Shown: piece after piece, positions 1 through 12,152 of the stretch
Numbering within the stretch: position 1 is the first letter of the stretch
Layout: every line of letters begins with the position of its first letter
Origin: Theobroma cacao
Taxonomy: Eukaryota > Streptophyta > Magnoliopsida > Malvales > Malvaceae
Direction of reading: 5' to 3'
NCBI RefSeq assembly: GCF_000208745.1
Contig: NC_030857.1
Span: 15,176,232-15,240,231, forward strand
Length of the DNA stretch: 64,000 bases
Made by a program: the position numbers and the translations under genes
Notes under the pieces: model-generated
Database searches by the model: none
What the model saw: the letters and a program-made list of their open reading frames with translations, nothing else
Told to the model about the DNA's origin: nothing

Positions 1-1009
1 ATGGACGCTCTGCCCCAAATAACTAAACGACATTAATATTTAAATTGAAATATTTAAAATGTCTTTTTTTATTTTTTAGGCTGGTTGGTGACCGAATTTA
101 GCTCAGATCTAGTTGAATTTTTCAAGGAGCACTAGATCTGGTGCTCCCCAAGGAGCATTGGATCTGTGCTCCATGGAGAACACGTGAACCAAGGAGCACC
201 CATGATCTAGAGCACCCAAGGGGAGGCAGATCTGGCCGGAGCTGAGGGGAGAGGTAAAGATAGTTTTTTTTATAAGAAAAAAATAAAAAATAAAAAATAT
301 AGTTTATGTAGTATGATAATTTTTAAAATTGATAAAAGGTAAAATGGTTTTTTCAATATTACTATGTCATCAAACTAACAAAAATATTAATGGTGGACTA
401 ATGGCTGGATTTATGTGTTCAACGAAAAATATTTTTTTGGAATTGACTGTTCATTTTAAAATTTAACAGACTCGCATAAAATTATGATTAAAAGTTAGAA
501 GACAAGAATATTTTACCTTTTAAAATATGAAAGACAATTACCAACTTTTGGATTGTTTTTTTATGTTGATGAATATGTTATATTCCATTGAGCAAATCAC
601 TTCCTCTCAACCAAACCAAACATTAAACAAATGCAGAAATAAATCATTGAAATTGCAACTGTTTCTGTTTTTATTTTTAATTAGGCTATTGTCATGGCTT
701 TTCTTTTCTCAAAACATATACCAATCAGCTCACTTCCCTACTTGTTTTCTTTCCAAAAGCAACTACATTGCTGTTATTTATGCAAAACTCCAACAACCAA
801 CTTACTTATATATTATCTGATCTTCTCGTACCAGATATAAATATAACCTACCCATAGGCTAAAATATTCAAGATTAGATATCCCTACCTAACATCAACCA
901 CTCCACCCTTGAGAGGCCTATTTTCTTTGATTTTCTTCTTGACAGTTAAGGGGGCAATCATTGAAATAAAATCCTCATTCCCAAAGACCCTTGAACGAGA
1001 AAAGTATTA
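1..1009. other. intergenic DNA, no gene seen
   Basis: AT-rich DNA with no convincing coding region; the one open frame at 527-820 is low-complexity and matches nothing I recognise. At about 126-235 there is a small cluster of degenerate repeats around GGAGCAC and AGATCTG, G+C-richer than its surroundings, which may be a transposon scrap. The Harbinger element starts directly after this stretch. Confidence 0.5.
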
Positions 1010-2615
1010 GTGCTCGTTTGGCCTGGCTTATTTTTAGCTTATTTACTGCTTAAAAGTAGAAGCTGTGCCAAACAGGGTTTTGTGAAAAGCTCTTAAAAAA
1101 AAGTAGCTTTTTTTTAAGAATAAAATCTTTAAAAAAAGAGCTTCAAAAAAAGCTCCAATTAGGAGCTTTCTCTTTTCTTTTCTTTTTAAAATATTAGGAA
1201 AGTTATTTTTTCTCAAAAAAATTCTCTCTCAAAAAAGACTCCCTCCTTCTCTCCCTATTGATTCCCTCTCCTCTCTCCCCTTTTACAAATCAGGGTTTTT
1301 TTTGTTCTTACAAAAATTAAGATGAACGAAAACAAAAAAATCAGAACTGCATCAGGTATTTTTTTTTTCTGTTTTGTTTTTCATTTTTTTATCATTCTTT
1401 TTTTTTAGGTTTTGAAAACTCTTTTTATTATTTGATATTTATTTGATATGATAAATATGTGATATTTATTTTTTCTTAATTTTTTTTGTGTATATAATAT
1501 ATATTGATTATGATTGAAATAAGTCAAATAGGTTAATAGTTGTTGAAATAAATTGTGATGAAAATTAGATGAAAATTAGATGAAATAAATTATTATGATT
1601 AAATATGTCAATAGTTATTATGCTACAGAATCAATATCTAGGAGACAAATTATTATGATTAAATTGTTTTCAATTATTTTCCATAGTAAAAGATATAAAA
1701 AGGATGAATTTTAGTGTATCAATGATTTAGGTTAAATGTAATATCACTCCATGGAAACATTAAATATGAGACTCTCCAAGCTATTGCAGTATAGTCCATG
1801 TAACTCAAAAGATCTTCCAATTCCGCACAAACTCTTCCTAGCTAGGGTTTCTCGTTTAGTCTTTCAATTATTCAAGTCCCAAGTACTACTAAAACAAGAT
1901 GCAAATATATTTAAAGGACAACCAAGATTCAATAGTATACTCTCGAGCATGTGAACTCATCCCAACTTGACCAAAGAGTTTAAAAATAGTTTGGCACTCT
2001 TTGCTATATAAGTGTGAACAAGCAATTAGTTGAAGTAATTGATGTCTTCCAAGTACTTTGCCAGAGTTTGTTGTTACGGCATTAATGTGACCTTCCAACC
2101 ATGACCATGCATTTAAGAATTTAGTAATACTTTTTTGTCATCAATGATGGATTTACAGTTTGATGCTGCCAGAAGCACATATATATATTCACATCTTGAC
2201 AATATTTGTACTTTATTTGTTCAGCAGCAGCTGATGCATGGAAATTGAAAAATGCCAATAGCTCAAAGAGAAATTTCAATTGCTCACGATAGTGTAGGAA
2301 GCTACTAGTTTCCCTAGGAAAATTGAAAACCTAGCTGGAAATTTCTTGAGCTGCATATCAGGAAATTCAAACTATACCATGCTTTTGAGTGATTGATGGA
2401 TGAAAAAAAATAGTAACACTACAACTTTTTTTTTTTTTACTTTTCAATTTGATTTTCTGGAATTTATTGCAGTGTAGGGAATAGTAGCATTCATTTTCTA
2501 AATAGCAGCATTCAATTTCTAAATTATTATTTTTCAGTAAGAATTTATTATTTTTCTTGATAAAATTATTCATAATTTTACCCTTGAGAATAAGATAAAA
2601 GTTGCCACATGGAAC

Positions 2616-4029
2616 TAGGGCTATGCAAACGGATAGTTCGGTTAATTCTGTTACTGGATATCCAGTAACCGAACTAACCGAACTCCTATATTAAACTAAC
2701 CGAAACCGAACCGAAGTAAAAAAGTAACCGAACCAACCGAAACCGAACTAACTCGGTTAGTTCGGTTCGGTTACCAAAAACCGAACTTAAAATTTTTTTT
2801 TTCATATAAAAATTATTTACTTTCATTAATAACTTGTACATTTGCAAAAGAAAGGAAAACAAAAGAATTGCTAATAATGTTATTTACTCTCTTTCGGCAC
2901 CTTCTCTTTACTCCCAAATGGGGCTTGTATGACAAAATATATGAAACAAAGGTAGAGTCAACTTTAATAGAGACACAAAAATTCATGATCACAAGAAAAA
3001 TTGACGTGACATTGGCTCGTCAATGCCAATGAATCTGTCCAGTTGATGAAACTATAGCATGACCCCAAAGGCATTAAGCACAAAATAAGAGCTATAACGC
3101 CTAAAACCAAAGGACCCTAACCCTGAAGAGCACCACAGCCACAGGAAGCAAAACAGAATAAAGTTGGGTTGAAGCACAGCACAACTCCAGGCCCCAATAC
3201 CCTAAGCAGTAAACAGCCCAATGACATTAACATGTTATTTTTGCAAGTTAAGTGAAAATAATTGAGTTTAATTTTCAATATACATAAATAATAACACTAA
3301 AAGGCACCTGATGCAAAACAAAATATTAAAGCATGAAACCAAAAATAGATCGAAGTGAGTGCTTAAACCCGAAAACTAAGCTAAAAGAGCAATTTCACAA
3401 AAAAAAAAAGAAAAGAAAACAAATCAATTCAACAAACGGGGTTTTGCGAAATCATCTAATTTCTTGATGAAGTTGCAGAGAAGAGGCCAAGAGGGGGGAT
3501 CAGGGGAGAGTCTGGATTGCAGTTGGCAGAAGCAGGAATCACGAAACATGAATCTTTGCGGAAAGAATAGGAGATTGAGAAGACGATTCGTTTGGGGTCT
3601 CATGAAATCATCGAATTTCTTGATGAAGTTGTAGAGAAAAGGCTAAAAGGGGGGACCGAGGGACGAGGGGAGAGTCTGGACGGCAATCGACAGAAGCAGG
3701 AATCACTGAATCAAAAAGGGCGAGAAGCTGATAATGGAGACGGGCCAGTGAGTCACGAGACAACGAAAAGGCAGAAAGGTTAAAGGGCTGGGGAATTGAG
3801 AATCTGAGATTGGGTATAGGTTTAGGAATTTTTTAGGGGAAATCTCCAAAATACCCTTGTTTGTATTCGGTTAGTTCGGTTAGTTCGGGTTCAAAATTTT
3901 TTTAACCGAAATCGAATCGCAAAAATTACATTAACCGAATTCCTCTAACCGAATTAACCGAACCAAAAAAATCAAACTCATTTCGGATCGGTTCGGTTAT
4001 TCGGTTATGTGTGAATATGCTCACCCCTA
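2616..4029. mobile_element. nested hAT-type non-autonomous element
   Basis: The element is bordered by perfect 8-bp direct repeats CATGGAAC (2608-2615 and 4030-4037). The ends TAGGGCTATGCA and, reversed, TAGGGGTGAGCA form short imperfect terminal inverted repeats. Just inside both ends are dense runs of GGTTCGGTT / AACCGAACC words, so the ends can pair over a long distance. An 8-bp duplication and a TAGGG-type end fit the hAT superfamily. No transposase is visible; the open frame at 3592-3783 is not recognisable. It sits upstream of ORF1 of the host Harbinger element and so is younger than that insertion. Confidence 0.85.
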
Positions 4030-4200
4030 CATGGAACACATGATTTACCCTTCTTTTATAACCTATTTATGAATAGCGGCATTCATTTTCTAAATAACAG
4101 CATTCGATTTCTAAATTTTGTTGATTGCATTATAAATTTGGGTGTCTTATTGTTTGAGTGATAACACAATATTTATTGCTTTAATGTCGTGTTGCAGTTT

Positions 4201-5149
4201 ATGGCTAGTCAAGAAATGCCTCCACATAATTTTGAAATTTTAGATAAATCAAAACATAATGCAAAATGGGATTTGGTCACTACTAAAATCTTACTTCAAG
4301 TTTGTACGGATGAGATTCATAAGTGTGGAAAACCAGGAATTTCATTTAGAACTAAAAGATGGGAAGTTGTAGTACAAGAATTTAATACTCGTGCTAATAA
4401 AACCTATACCCAAAAGAAATTGAAAAATAGACTGGATAATCTAAGGAATGAATGGACTTTATGGAAACAATTGAAGGGCAAAGAAACAGGGTTGGGTTGG
4501 AATCATGAGACGGGAACCATTGAAGCTGATGCCACATTGTGGGAAGCCAAAATAAAAGTAAGTATTTTAAATTTTATATATTTCATCTACTATAAATTAT
4601 TTTACATATGTACCTTGCTTAAAAGTTTCTTTCTCTTTGATGTTTGTGTAGGTCAATCCAACATATGCTAGATTTCGGTATCAAGGGTTAGAACATGCTG
4701 ATGAATTGGAATTTATATTTGGGGATACAGTAACCACTAGTCAAAATGCATGGACACTAGCGATAGGTATACCAATTGAAGATAATATCAGATCTACAAA
4801 TCTAACTTCGTTACAAGACAATGTTGAATTTGATGTTGAAGAATTCAATTGTGATGAAGATGACGGCCCTATAGTAAACACTCAAATGAATAGGAAAAAA
4901 ATGATGCTAGAAGAAATGGAAAAAAAAGTGGCAAAAGGTAAGGCAAAAATTGGGACTGCAGCAAGCTTGCAAAGAATATTGGAACGATTGTGCGAGGTAG
5001 CAGAAAGTCATAACACAATTGAAAGTGCTGAAATTTCAATGTCATCACAAGCCATAGGACAATATAGTATTCCAGAGTGTGTTCGAGCCATGAAATCTCT
5101 ACAAAATGAGGGAAGATTGAGTGCAGATGAATTTAATTTTGCACTATAA
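4201..5149 (+). CDS. Harbinger ORF1, Myb/SANT-like DNA-binding protein
   Basis: Two exons, 4201-4557 and 4652-5149, joined in phase 0 across a GT-AG intron, give an uninterrupted 284-residue protein. Residues ~20-115 form a Myb/SANT-like (Myb_DNA-bind_3 type) domain with spaced tryptophans in KWD, KRWE, EWTLWK and LWEAK contexts. The C-terminal half is acidic, then carries a Lys/Glu-rich helix (around residues 195-230) and a short conserved-looking tail. In PIF/Harbinger elements this protein works with the transposase, helping its nuclear import and DNA binding. The start follows TTGCAG, so there may be an upstream non-coding exon. The frame is intact, unlike the transposase next to it. Confidence 0.85.
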
Positions 5150-5502
5150 TTGATTAAAAAGGAAAAAAATAGACTCATTTTTATTTCTTTACCAGATTTA
5201 AGTGATAAGCTAAACTGGATTCAATATGAGCATAGTTTATCAAAAAATTATGGTGGGACTAGTTGATTAGTTTAAGAGTTGGTTTGTTTATTTTAGGTTG
5301 ATGTTGAACTTTAAACTACTTTCTTTTTATATTTGTGTTACTTGTTATGTTTAATTAAATTGTTGTTTGAAAGAATTTGCCATTATCCATGTTATATTTA
5401 TTTGAATTGTTATTTGTACTATTTGTTTTGTTTCAAATAATATTTGTTTTTTTAATTGATATACTTGGATTTCTACTTATGTATTTTGATATTGTTAAAC
5501 AG

Positions 5503-6828
5503 ATGTCTTCTAATGAAGTCAAAGCATCAATACAAGTTGTAAAGAGAAGAAAATGCGCAAGGTTTTATCAAAACATGTATGGAGGAGCTGCTATTGCAAT
5601 TATATATCACATGAAATACTTAATGAAACAAGGAAACAGATTCAATTATTCTGATGGATGAAATTGGGTACGTGAAACTTTACAAACTCCAGGTGAAAGT
5701 TATAGAATGTTTAGGATGGAATCACATTGGTTATTGCAACTTACAGATACATTGATAAATAAGGAATGGTTACATCCATCTAAAGACATGACAGCATTGG
5801 AGGCGGTTGCTATGTTTCTTTGGACTTATGCACACAGCGAAACAAATCATAATGTCCAAAATAAATTTGGAAAATCGAGAGAGACTGTAAGTAGGAAGTT
5901 CGGTGAAGTGTTAGATAGTTTATGTTTATTGGCCAATGAAAACGTCAAGGCTTCAGATTTTCAATTTGTAGAAGTTCCATCCAAAATTAAAAATGATCGT
6001 AGATATTGGCCTTATGTTCAAGGGTGCATTGGAGCTATAGATGGATCACATGTTCCTGCTATTCCTCCTGTAAATGATCAAATTCGTTTTATTGGTCGAA
6101 AGGGATATCCAACACACAAGGTCATGTTAGTGTGTAATTTTGACATGCTATTCACTTTTGTGGTTGTTGGTTGGCCTGGCACTGCACATGACACCCGTAT
6201 CTTTTCAACTGTACTTGAAGAAATGAAAAACGTGTTCCCTCACCCTCCAGAAGGTACAACTTATAATTTTTATTGTATAAAATTTGACATTCTATATATT
6301 TATCTCTTGAATTTTTATAATGAACCAATACTTAAAGCTTTAACCTTTTTTTTAGGTAAATATTATATAGTGGATGCTAGTTATCCTAATATGAAAGGGT
6401 ATCTAGCACTTTATAAAGGTGAAAGATATCACATTCCTGATTTTAGAGGTTGTAGTCAGCCAGAAGGTATAGAAGAAACATTCAACCATGAACATTCTTC
6501 GTTAAGAAATGTCATTGAACGAACAATTAGAGTTTGGAAGAATAGGTGGCATATTCTACGTGATATGAAGCCATTTCCGTTGATAAAACAAGAAAAGATT
6601 ATTGTTGCAACAATGGCACTTCATAACTACATTAGACAATGTGGTGTTATAGATGAAGAGTTTGACAAATGTGATCGTAATTCCAATTATATTCTTGAAA
6701 GTCAAGAAGAAAGAAGTAATGATGAAGAAATGGGTTCATATACTTCTAGAAGAGCATTGGATGATAGTTACATGGGTAGAGTTCGCAACCAAATAACTAC
6801 TGCATTTATGGAAAATAGAAATCGTTAA
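5503..6828 (+). pseudogene. Harbinger DDE transposase with one in-frame TGA
   Basis: The open frame before and after position 5659 is the same, broken only by TGA at 5659-5661, likely a decayed Trp codon. The start at 5503 follows an AACAG acceptor-like site. The downstream part carries the DDE_Tnp_4 hallmarks of PIF/Harbinger transposases: AIDGSH with the first Asp, GTAHDTRIF with the second Asp, then YPNMKGYLALY and an IERTIRVWKNRW segment where the third acidic residue is expected. A 102-nt GT-AG intron at 6254-6355 has no stop and keeps frame, so the region reads open whether spliced or not. It would cut and rejoin DNA at the element ends. Read-through, or an intact copy elsewhere, would be needed for activity. 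Confidence 0.85.
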
Positions 6829-7226
6829 TTTATGAGTTATTTATAAATTATGTGTTATCTCTGAATTATTTGTGAAACTCTTTTTTTATGATTTATTATT
6901 AATTATAAACTTTATGCTATATAAAAATGCTTCTTATATTTTCAAAAATTGATTTTAAATTGATAAAAAATAAAGTTAATTTTTTTAATTTTGAACAAAG
7001 AAATTTATGATTAATAGAAAGTTATTTATTAAATACCCTTTATGTTAATTTTAATCAAAATTAGAGTTTATATAAATTGTTTTGTCAAACAGCTTATCTA
7101 TAAAAAAGAGCTTATAAAAAGTAAATTTACCAAACAGCTTTAACTTAATTTTAAAAGCTATTATTTTTTGTAAGAGCTTTATAATAGCTTTTAAGCTAAA
7201 AATAAGTTAGGCCAAACATGCTCTTA

Positions 7227-8059
7227 ACATATGTTTGGTTTGGTGACGTAGAGCTGTTGTTGTTGCTGTTGTAATTTTCCCATTACGTATATATATATTG
7301 TTTTAACAGAGAAGGAAAAGAGTTTAAATTTTCAATTGAATAAAAAAATAATGTGTAAAAAAGCTATGAAATTAAGTGAAAGGACTTCTTTCTTTTTATT
7401 AATACAATAATTAATTATATTTGTCCTACTCATTGATATAAAAACACAATAATCTTGGTTTCTTGCTTGTTATATATATATAGTTATAGTTATAGCTATC
7501 AAGATGCATGATATAAGTAACCTAATTTCCTATAAAACAAGATGATGAAGGGATAAGGCACTATTGAACAAGGAGGCTGACCTCAGGGGAAACAAAAACA
7601 AAAGATAGAAAATATCAAACAAAAACCAAGATAATTCATAAATTGAAAGTCATTCACCTACCCAATTTCGATGATGTTATGTTATAAATTAATTATGTGT
7701 TATCCTTTTTTTTTTTTCAATCTCGATCGATAAATGTTTTTTAATTTTATATTTATTTTAATTATTATTATTATTATTTCTTCTTCATTTCTTTTTATTT
7801 TTTATTCTTATTTAAAGGTTTTTTTTTTCAAGTGTTCCTGACATTTTTAGTGGAATCTAAAGTAATTAATCCTTGATTTAAAAATAATAAAAAGAAATTG
7901 TATTCAATTTTTGTTGAATATTTTTAAAGATATCATCACTATTTTACCTAGTTTTTAACCAAAAGAGAAATTATTAATAATATTGTCTCTCTCACAGCAT
8001 TTGCAATAATCAGGAGCAACCCTCCACTCCAGTTCACAAGTTGATTTGGTTGAATAGAG
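7227..8059. other. AT-rich intergenic DNA
   Basis: No gene is visible. The stretch directly right of the Harbinger element contains a GTTTGG-like word and a short GTTGTTGTT run, then AT-rich low-complexity DNA including an ATT trinucleotide run near 7760-7780. Confidence 0.5.
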
Positions 8060-10240
8060 ATAATTTGAATATATTTGTGAGACTTGGAGCAACAACAATC
8101 CCCACACTCAAAAACAAGAAACGAGCAAAAATCTGCAGTCCACATAGAGCCTTTGTTCAATTATAAGCAGGATTGGACTCATGTGAGTAGTTTCAACTAT
8201 TGTCAACAAGCAGTTTTGACAAAATAGTCTTGAGCTTATTTTGAGTTAAAAAAATAAGTCTGTCAAAATTGATCTCATAGTCTCAAAATCTATCCAACTC
8301 TTCACTAAAATGCGATCCTCATGAGAAATACCAAGATAAAAGTAGTCCCCAACTCTTATTTTTTTATGGATGAAAGAGTCAGTGCAATAATTTCAATAAA
8401 AAATTAGATGAGTCTTGAACTTATTTGTAAGAAGCTTCATTCACCTAATAAGCATATCTTGTAGATTGAAAATATAAACCCGTCACAATGTATCCATGAC
8501 TCTAAAAATCGATGGGTTAATAAAAATTGGAAAGACAAAAACAAATACCTCCGGATACAATATCCAAACTAGTTAACTGCAAAATTCTAACCAAGCAGGC
8601 ATCATGAAACAACAACTCGTACAAGACACTTCAAATGAAAACCTGGGTTTCACATACTATTTATCCACAAGTAACAACATAAATCCTGATACCTGTTACA
8701 CTGTTTCTAGTGAATTGATAATAACAAAATCTTTACTCACCAGCCTCTCCAATATCATGCAGTTTCTCCGAATGTGCTTCGTAGACATAACAACAGTAAT
8801 AGTGTTTAGCCTGAATAACACCCAGAAGTTTCTCTTTGCAATGTAAATCAACACTAGTCATAATTCAGCATAGTATTAGCTGTTATTTACACACTTTCTG
8901 GTGTAAGCACCACCATCAAAACACAGTCGCCAAGTCAGCCCCTCATCCCTAAATGTAAACTTCACTAACCCTGTGCAACTAATTGCTCACAGTTCTTTAT
9001 ACTCAGCACTCCACAACCCCTCCTTCCATGTGTACTATAATGGAGTTCTAAAGTTTTGATGCTGTCTGGTACGAAAGGACCTTATTTGTACATCAGTTGA
9101 GTGGAAAGTTGAAAGGAACACTGCATTTGCACTCACAAGAACACATACAATATCATGACATAGAGGCTTTTTTTGTTTTTTCCATTTCAATAAATGACCT
9201 ATGGATACTTTTCAATAAAAAAAAGTAAATGACCTATGAATATGTCACCAAAATGTTGATACATAAGTTCAATGAAAGTTGGCTGAACCATTCTAGAACG
9301 CTCATGTTAGTCTGCATTCATGATTTTATGTGGGAATGTACAATTTTAAGCCTGAAGTGTTCAATTAAAGAGATGCTCAGCTAATGCACAGTTATGAAGT
9401 TTGACAATGATATTCCAAATAAACAGATGAAACCTTAAGTCAAATTTCTCAGTGAGCTTTCTATTTAAATTTTACTAAAATGACTATTTTTTGCAACTAC
9501 CCTTCCCATTGCCTCACTCCAGCATCCCCCATGCTCTCTTCCACTCACTTTAACTAATACAGTCATCTATCTCTATTCTTTCCATTAATAGCTATTTATT
9601 TAAGTAAAAATATAACTAATTTTTCATGTGCTAATTAACATATTCTCTCAAACATTGTACATACAATTTGCTAGCAATTTCTAATAGCAATCATATATAT
9701 CAAAAACAAATATAAGAGAGAATTCTACCACAGAAAACAGAAAAGCAACTGTTCCTACCTCCTAAGGTTTCTAATAAAGCAAGCCTAGGCAATTGGCACA
9801 TTTCCTTGCTGATTATTGTTCTTAAAAGGGTGTACTTTCCTCATTAATTGCTTTTCCCCTTGAAAATGAATTATGTAAGGTTATAAAGTGTTATGACCTT
9901 CGAGGACAACTAGCGTAACAGGAGCACAACCTATGGCCAACAAGCACAATTGCAGGAGGAGAATCTCCATACAATTCCTTCAAAACAGCAAAAGCATCAT
10001 TGCAACTCGTAAGCTATCTTTAGTTCCATGGATGCAACACTAGAATGACAGAGTTCATGGCATTACAATTAAAATTCTTGACTGCAGGCAAATATCCTTG
10101 ATTACTTCTATCAGCTATGCTCAATGTGTACAGCACATGAAAGAAAAAAAGGAGGCAAAATCTGCAGGCTAGTTAGAGACTTTGTTTAAGTATGAGCAAC
10201 ATTTTGGCTTATGTGAAGCATACCAAACATGGAAAGATAA
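8060..10240 (-). pseudogene. partial, intron-containing copy of PPME1
   Basis: This stretch aligns in the same order and orientation with parts of the PPME1 gene at 26055-38253. Positions ~8738-8797 copy exon 10 (original 29768-29818), with small deletions that break the frame. Positions ~8825-9480 copy intron 8 (near 30390-31070). Positions ~9935-10010 copy exon 6 (33060-33139) but lack its first codons and 3' splice site. Exons 7, 8 and 9 are missing. The outer limits are uncertain; the match is clear from about 8560 to 10140. Because introns are copied, this is a DNA-level partial duplication, not a retrocopy, and it cannot encode a working esterase. Confidence 0.8.
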
Positions 10241-10667
10241 TACATCATCTAGATTACCTCTTGATATACTAAACAGAACATAAATTAAGAGGACAAACTA
10301 TGACATGCTATTGTTGAGAAAATCAATGAGCAATTAAAAATGGTTCCATGTTGAAAGAAGTTGAAACAAAGACTGAAAAGAATTGCCAATATACTTTATA
10401 AGAAAAAAAATCAAGGCAATCCAAACAAGTTGACTTTCTCTCATTGCCATCAGTTGATCATATTCTTGAGATTCTTTTCTACTCAGTAAAATAAACTGTA
10501 AAATATGTAGAGAAAGAAAAAGCTTTGTTCCTAGGTTACTTGTACATGATTGACCAGGGGAAAAAATCCTCACTGCTTTAGCTTATGGACCTCCAGTGAG
10601 CTCATTTATGCAATTAGAAACAAAAGATTAGCAGTAGATTTCTGCTTATAGAAATTTCAAATTAATA
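10241..10667. other. spacer downstream of the PPR gene
   Basis: No coding signal is seen. It would hold the 3' untranslated region of the minus-strand PPR gene, whose stop codon is at 10668-10670. Confidence 0.4.
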
Positions 10668-12152
10668 TCATCCATTATCAGCACTTGGCTGTGAAATCAA
10701 GCTGGAAAAGCTGCTCCTCAAATTTCCAGCCAGATCTTCTCTGCCTGATTTCTGAAGCTGCTTCGTAACAGTCATATACACTGCAAAGTTTGGTTTTAGA
10801 CCCTTTTCTATCATCTCAGAAAGAATACTTTGTGCAATGACTGGTTTTCCTCTTTTTCTATGAAGACTCGCCAACAAACTGTAAAGTATATTGCTTGCTT
10901 GCTTGTACTTATCACTACAAACAACCACATAGTTGTGTGCCTCCTCATACTGCTGCAATTTGAAGTAACCCTTGACAAACGCAGCATGCGTTGTAATCCG
11001 AGGTTCAATACCGCTTGAATCCATTTTATTGAGCCACTCAAACGCCATATCTAACCTACCAAGTCCACAGTAATAACATATAAATATCTCAAACGTCAAT
11101 GCATCCAGTGGACAGCCACTTTCCAGCATCTGTTCAAGCAGTTGACAAGCCTCAGCAACTTTATCATTCTTGCATAAACAACTGAGTATATTGTTAAAAG
11201 TTTGGGAATTTGGGTTACAACCAACTTTGATCATCCAATCAAGTATCTCTCTAGCTCCTTCAAAATCGCCTTTACGACACTGTCCTCTAATCAAAATATT
11301 GTAGTTCGACAACCTCTTCTCTGCTTTTGCAATTACATATTTAGCCATTTCAAAGGATTCTAGAGCACACAACATCTCTATCAAAGCATGGATTCCAGAA
11401 ACACTACATGAGCCACCGATTCTGTTTAACACCTCGACCACTTTGCATATAGATTTCTTTGTTGCGGCTTTACTAGAAATCATAACAGGTACAAATCCGA
11501 AAGCCCTATGATTCAGAAGTATCCCATGTAGCTTAAAATCGTTCAAAAGACTAGCTGCTGAGTCAAAGTCATCTAATCTCCCACAATTATCAATAACCAA
11601 ACTACAAATGTCAGAGTTATGATAAAACTGGGGATGTGATTCTCGAATCCAGTAGAAGAAACGCAATGCAGAAACTTTCTCGTTATTTAAAATCCGAAAT
11701 ATGGTATTCAATGATGCCTCGGATAGACTTACATTCATTCCGTCCAACTTGGATTCCAAATCGTTCTGACCGCTTCTAATCAAACTGACAACCTCCAAAG
11801 CTTGCTTCCTACTTGCCATTAGCCCTGAGACTGACACTGAGAAACTTCGAAACCACCGAAAATCATACAAATTGAAAAATTGAGAAGATGGGTATGCCGT
11901 AGAAAGGAACGAGGAGGACCCATTTGAGGAAACGAGAGAAGCTGAAGAATCTGAAGAAGAAATGGAGTGAAATTGATGGAAACTGAGAATCGGGGGCGGA
12001 GAGGGCTTAGGTAAGAGGAGGGTCTGGGGAGAGGAAAAGAGAAAGGGAAGTGATTTGGAAGAAACAGAGAAGAGAAGAGAAGAAAGGCAGTAATGAGGAA
12101 TGGGGAAGTGCCTGAGATTGAGATTTCGTCTGGAGAGATAAGAGATCTCCAT
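10668..12152 (-). CDS. pentatricopeptide repeat (PPR) protein
   Basis: A single-exon, 494-residue protein. From about residue 185 to 455 it consists of PPR units, clearest at ~282-316 (NYNILIRGQCRKGDFEGA), ~317-351 (TFNNILSCLCKNDKVAEA), ~352-386 (TFEIFICYYCGLGRLDMA) and ~420-454, most with the GCNPN or GIEPR type of end seen in P-class PPR proteins. Such proteins bind specific organelle RNAs and guide their processing, stability or translation. The first ~110 residues are rich in Ser, Leu, Phe and Arg and poor in acidic residues, as expected for an organelle transit peptide, probably mitochondrial. A second Met at residue 112 could start a shorter form. No DYW or E domain is present. The intronless structure is normal for the family; the target RNA cannot be predicted here. 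Confidence 0.88.
   Translation of the reverse strand: MEISYLSRRNLNLRHFPIPHYCLSSLLFSVSSKSLPFLFSSPQTLLLPKPSPPPILSFHQFHSISSSDSSASLVSSNGSSSFLSTAYPSSQFFNLYDFRWFRSFSVSVSGLMASRKQALEVVSLIRSGQNDLESKLDGMNVSLSEASLNTIFRILNNEKVSALRFFYWIRESHPQFYHNSDICSLVIDNCGRLDDFDSAASLLNDFKLHGILLNHRAFGFVPVMISSKAATKKSICKVVEVLNRIGGSCSVSGIHALIEMLCALESFEMAKYVIAKAEKRLSNYNILIRGQCRKGDFEGAREILDWMIKVGCNPNSQTFNNILSCLCKNDKVAEACQLLEQMLESGCPLDALTFEIFICYYCGLGRLDMAFEWLNKMDSSGIEPRITTHAAFVKGYFKLQQYEEAHNYVVVCSDKYKQASNILYSLLASLHRKRGKPVIAQSILSEMIEKGLKPNFAVYMTVTKQLQKSGREDLAGNLRSSFSSLISQPSADNG

Larger units (their letters stand above)
1010..7223 (+). mobile_element. PIF/Harbinger DNA transposon, near-complete
   Basis: The left end (GTGCTCGTTTGGCC...) and the reverse complement of the right end (GAGCATGTTTGGCC...) match over the terminal bases and continue into a shared subterminal stretch (CTTATTTTTAGCTT). 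Both ends are bordered by TTA (1007-1009 and 7224-7226), the 3-bp target duplication typical of PIF/Harbinger. Inside, in the usual order, are a Myb/SANT-like ORF1 gene and a DDE transposase gene, both on the plus strand. A hAT-type element is nested in the 5' part. A ~48-bp motif containing GCATTCATTTTCTAAATA occurs on each side of the nested insert (near 2478-2524 and 4073-4120). The element looks recently active apart from one stop codon in the transposase. Confidence 0.9.

Noticed and set aside
1751..2098. Small genes inside the 5' part of the Harbinger element
   Set aside because: The open frames on both strands are short, overlap each other and resemble no known product.
8604..8846. A small plus-strand gene of 80 residues
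   Set aside because: It lies in the decayed PPME1 copy, antisense to its exon 10 fragment.
10811..11041. Extra genes on either strand inside the PPR gene
   Set aside because: They are alternative frames of a clear PPR coding region.
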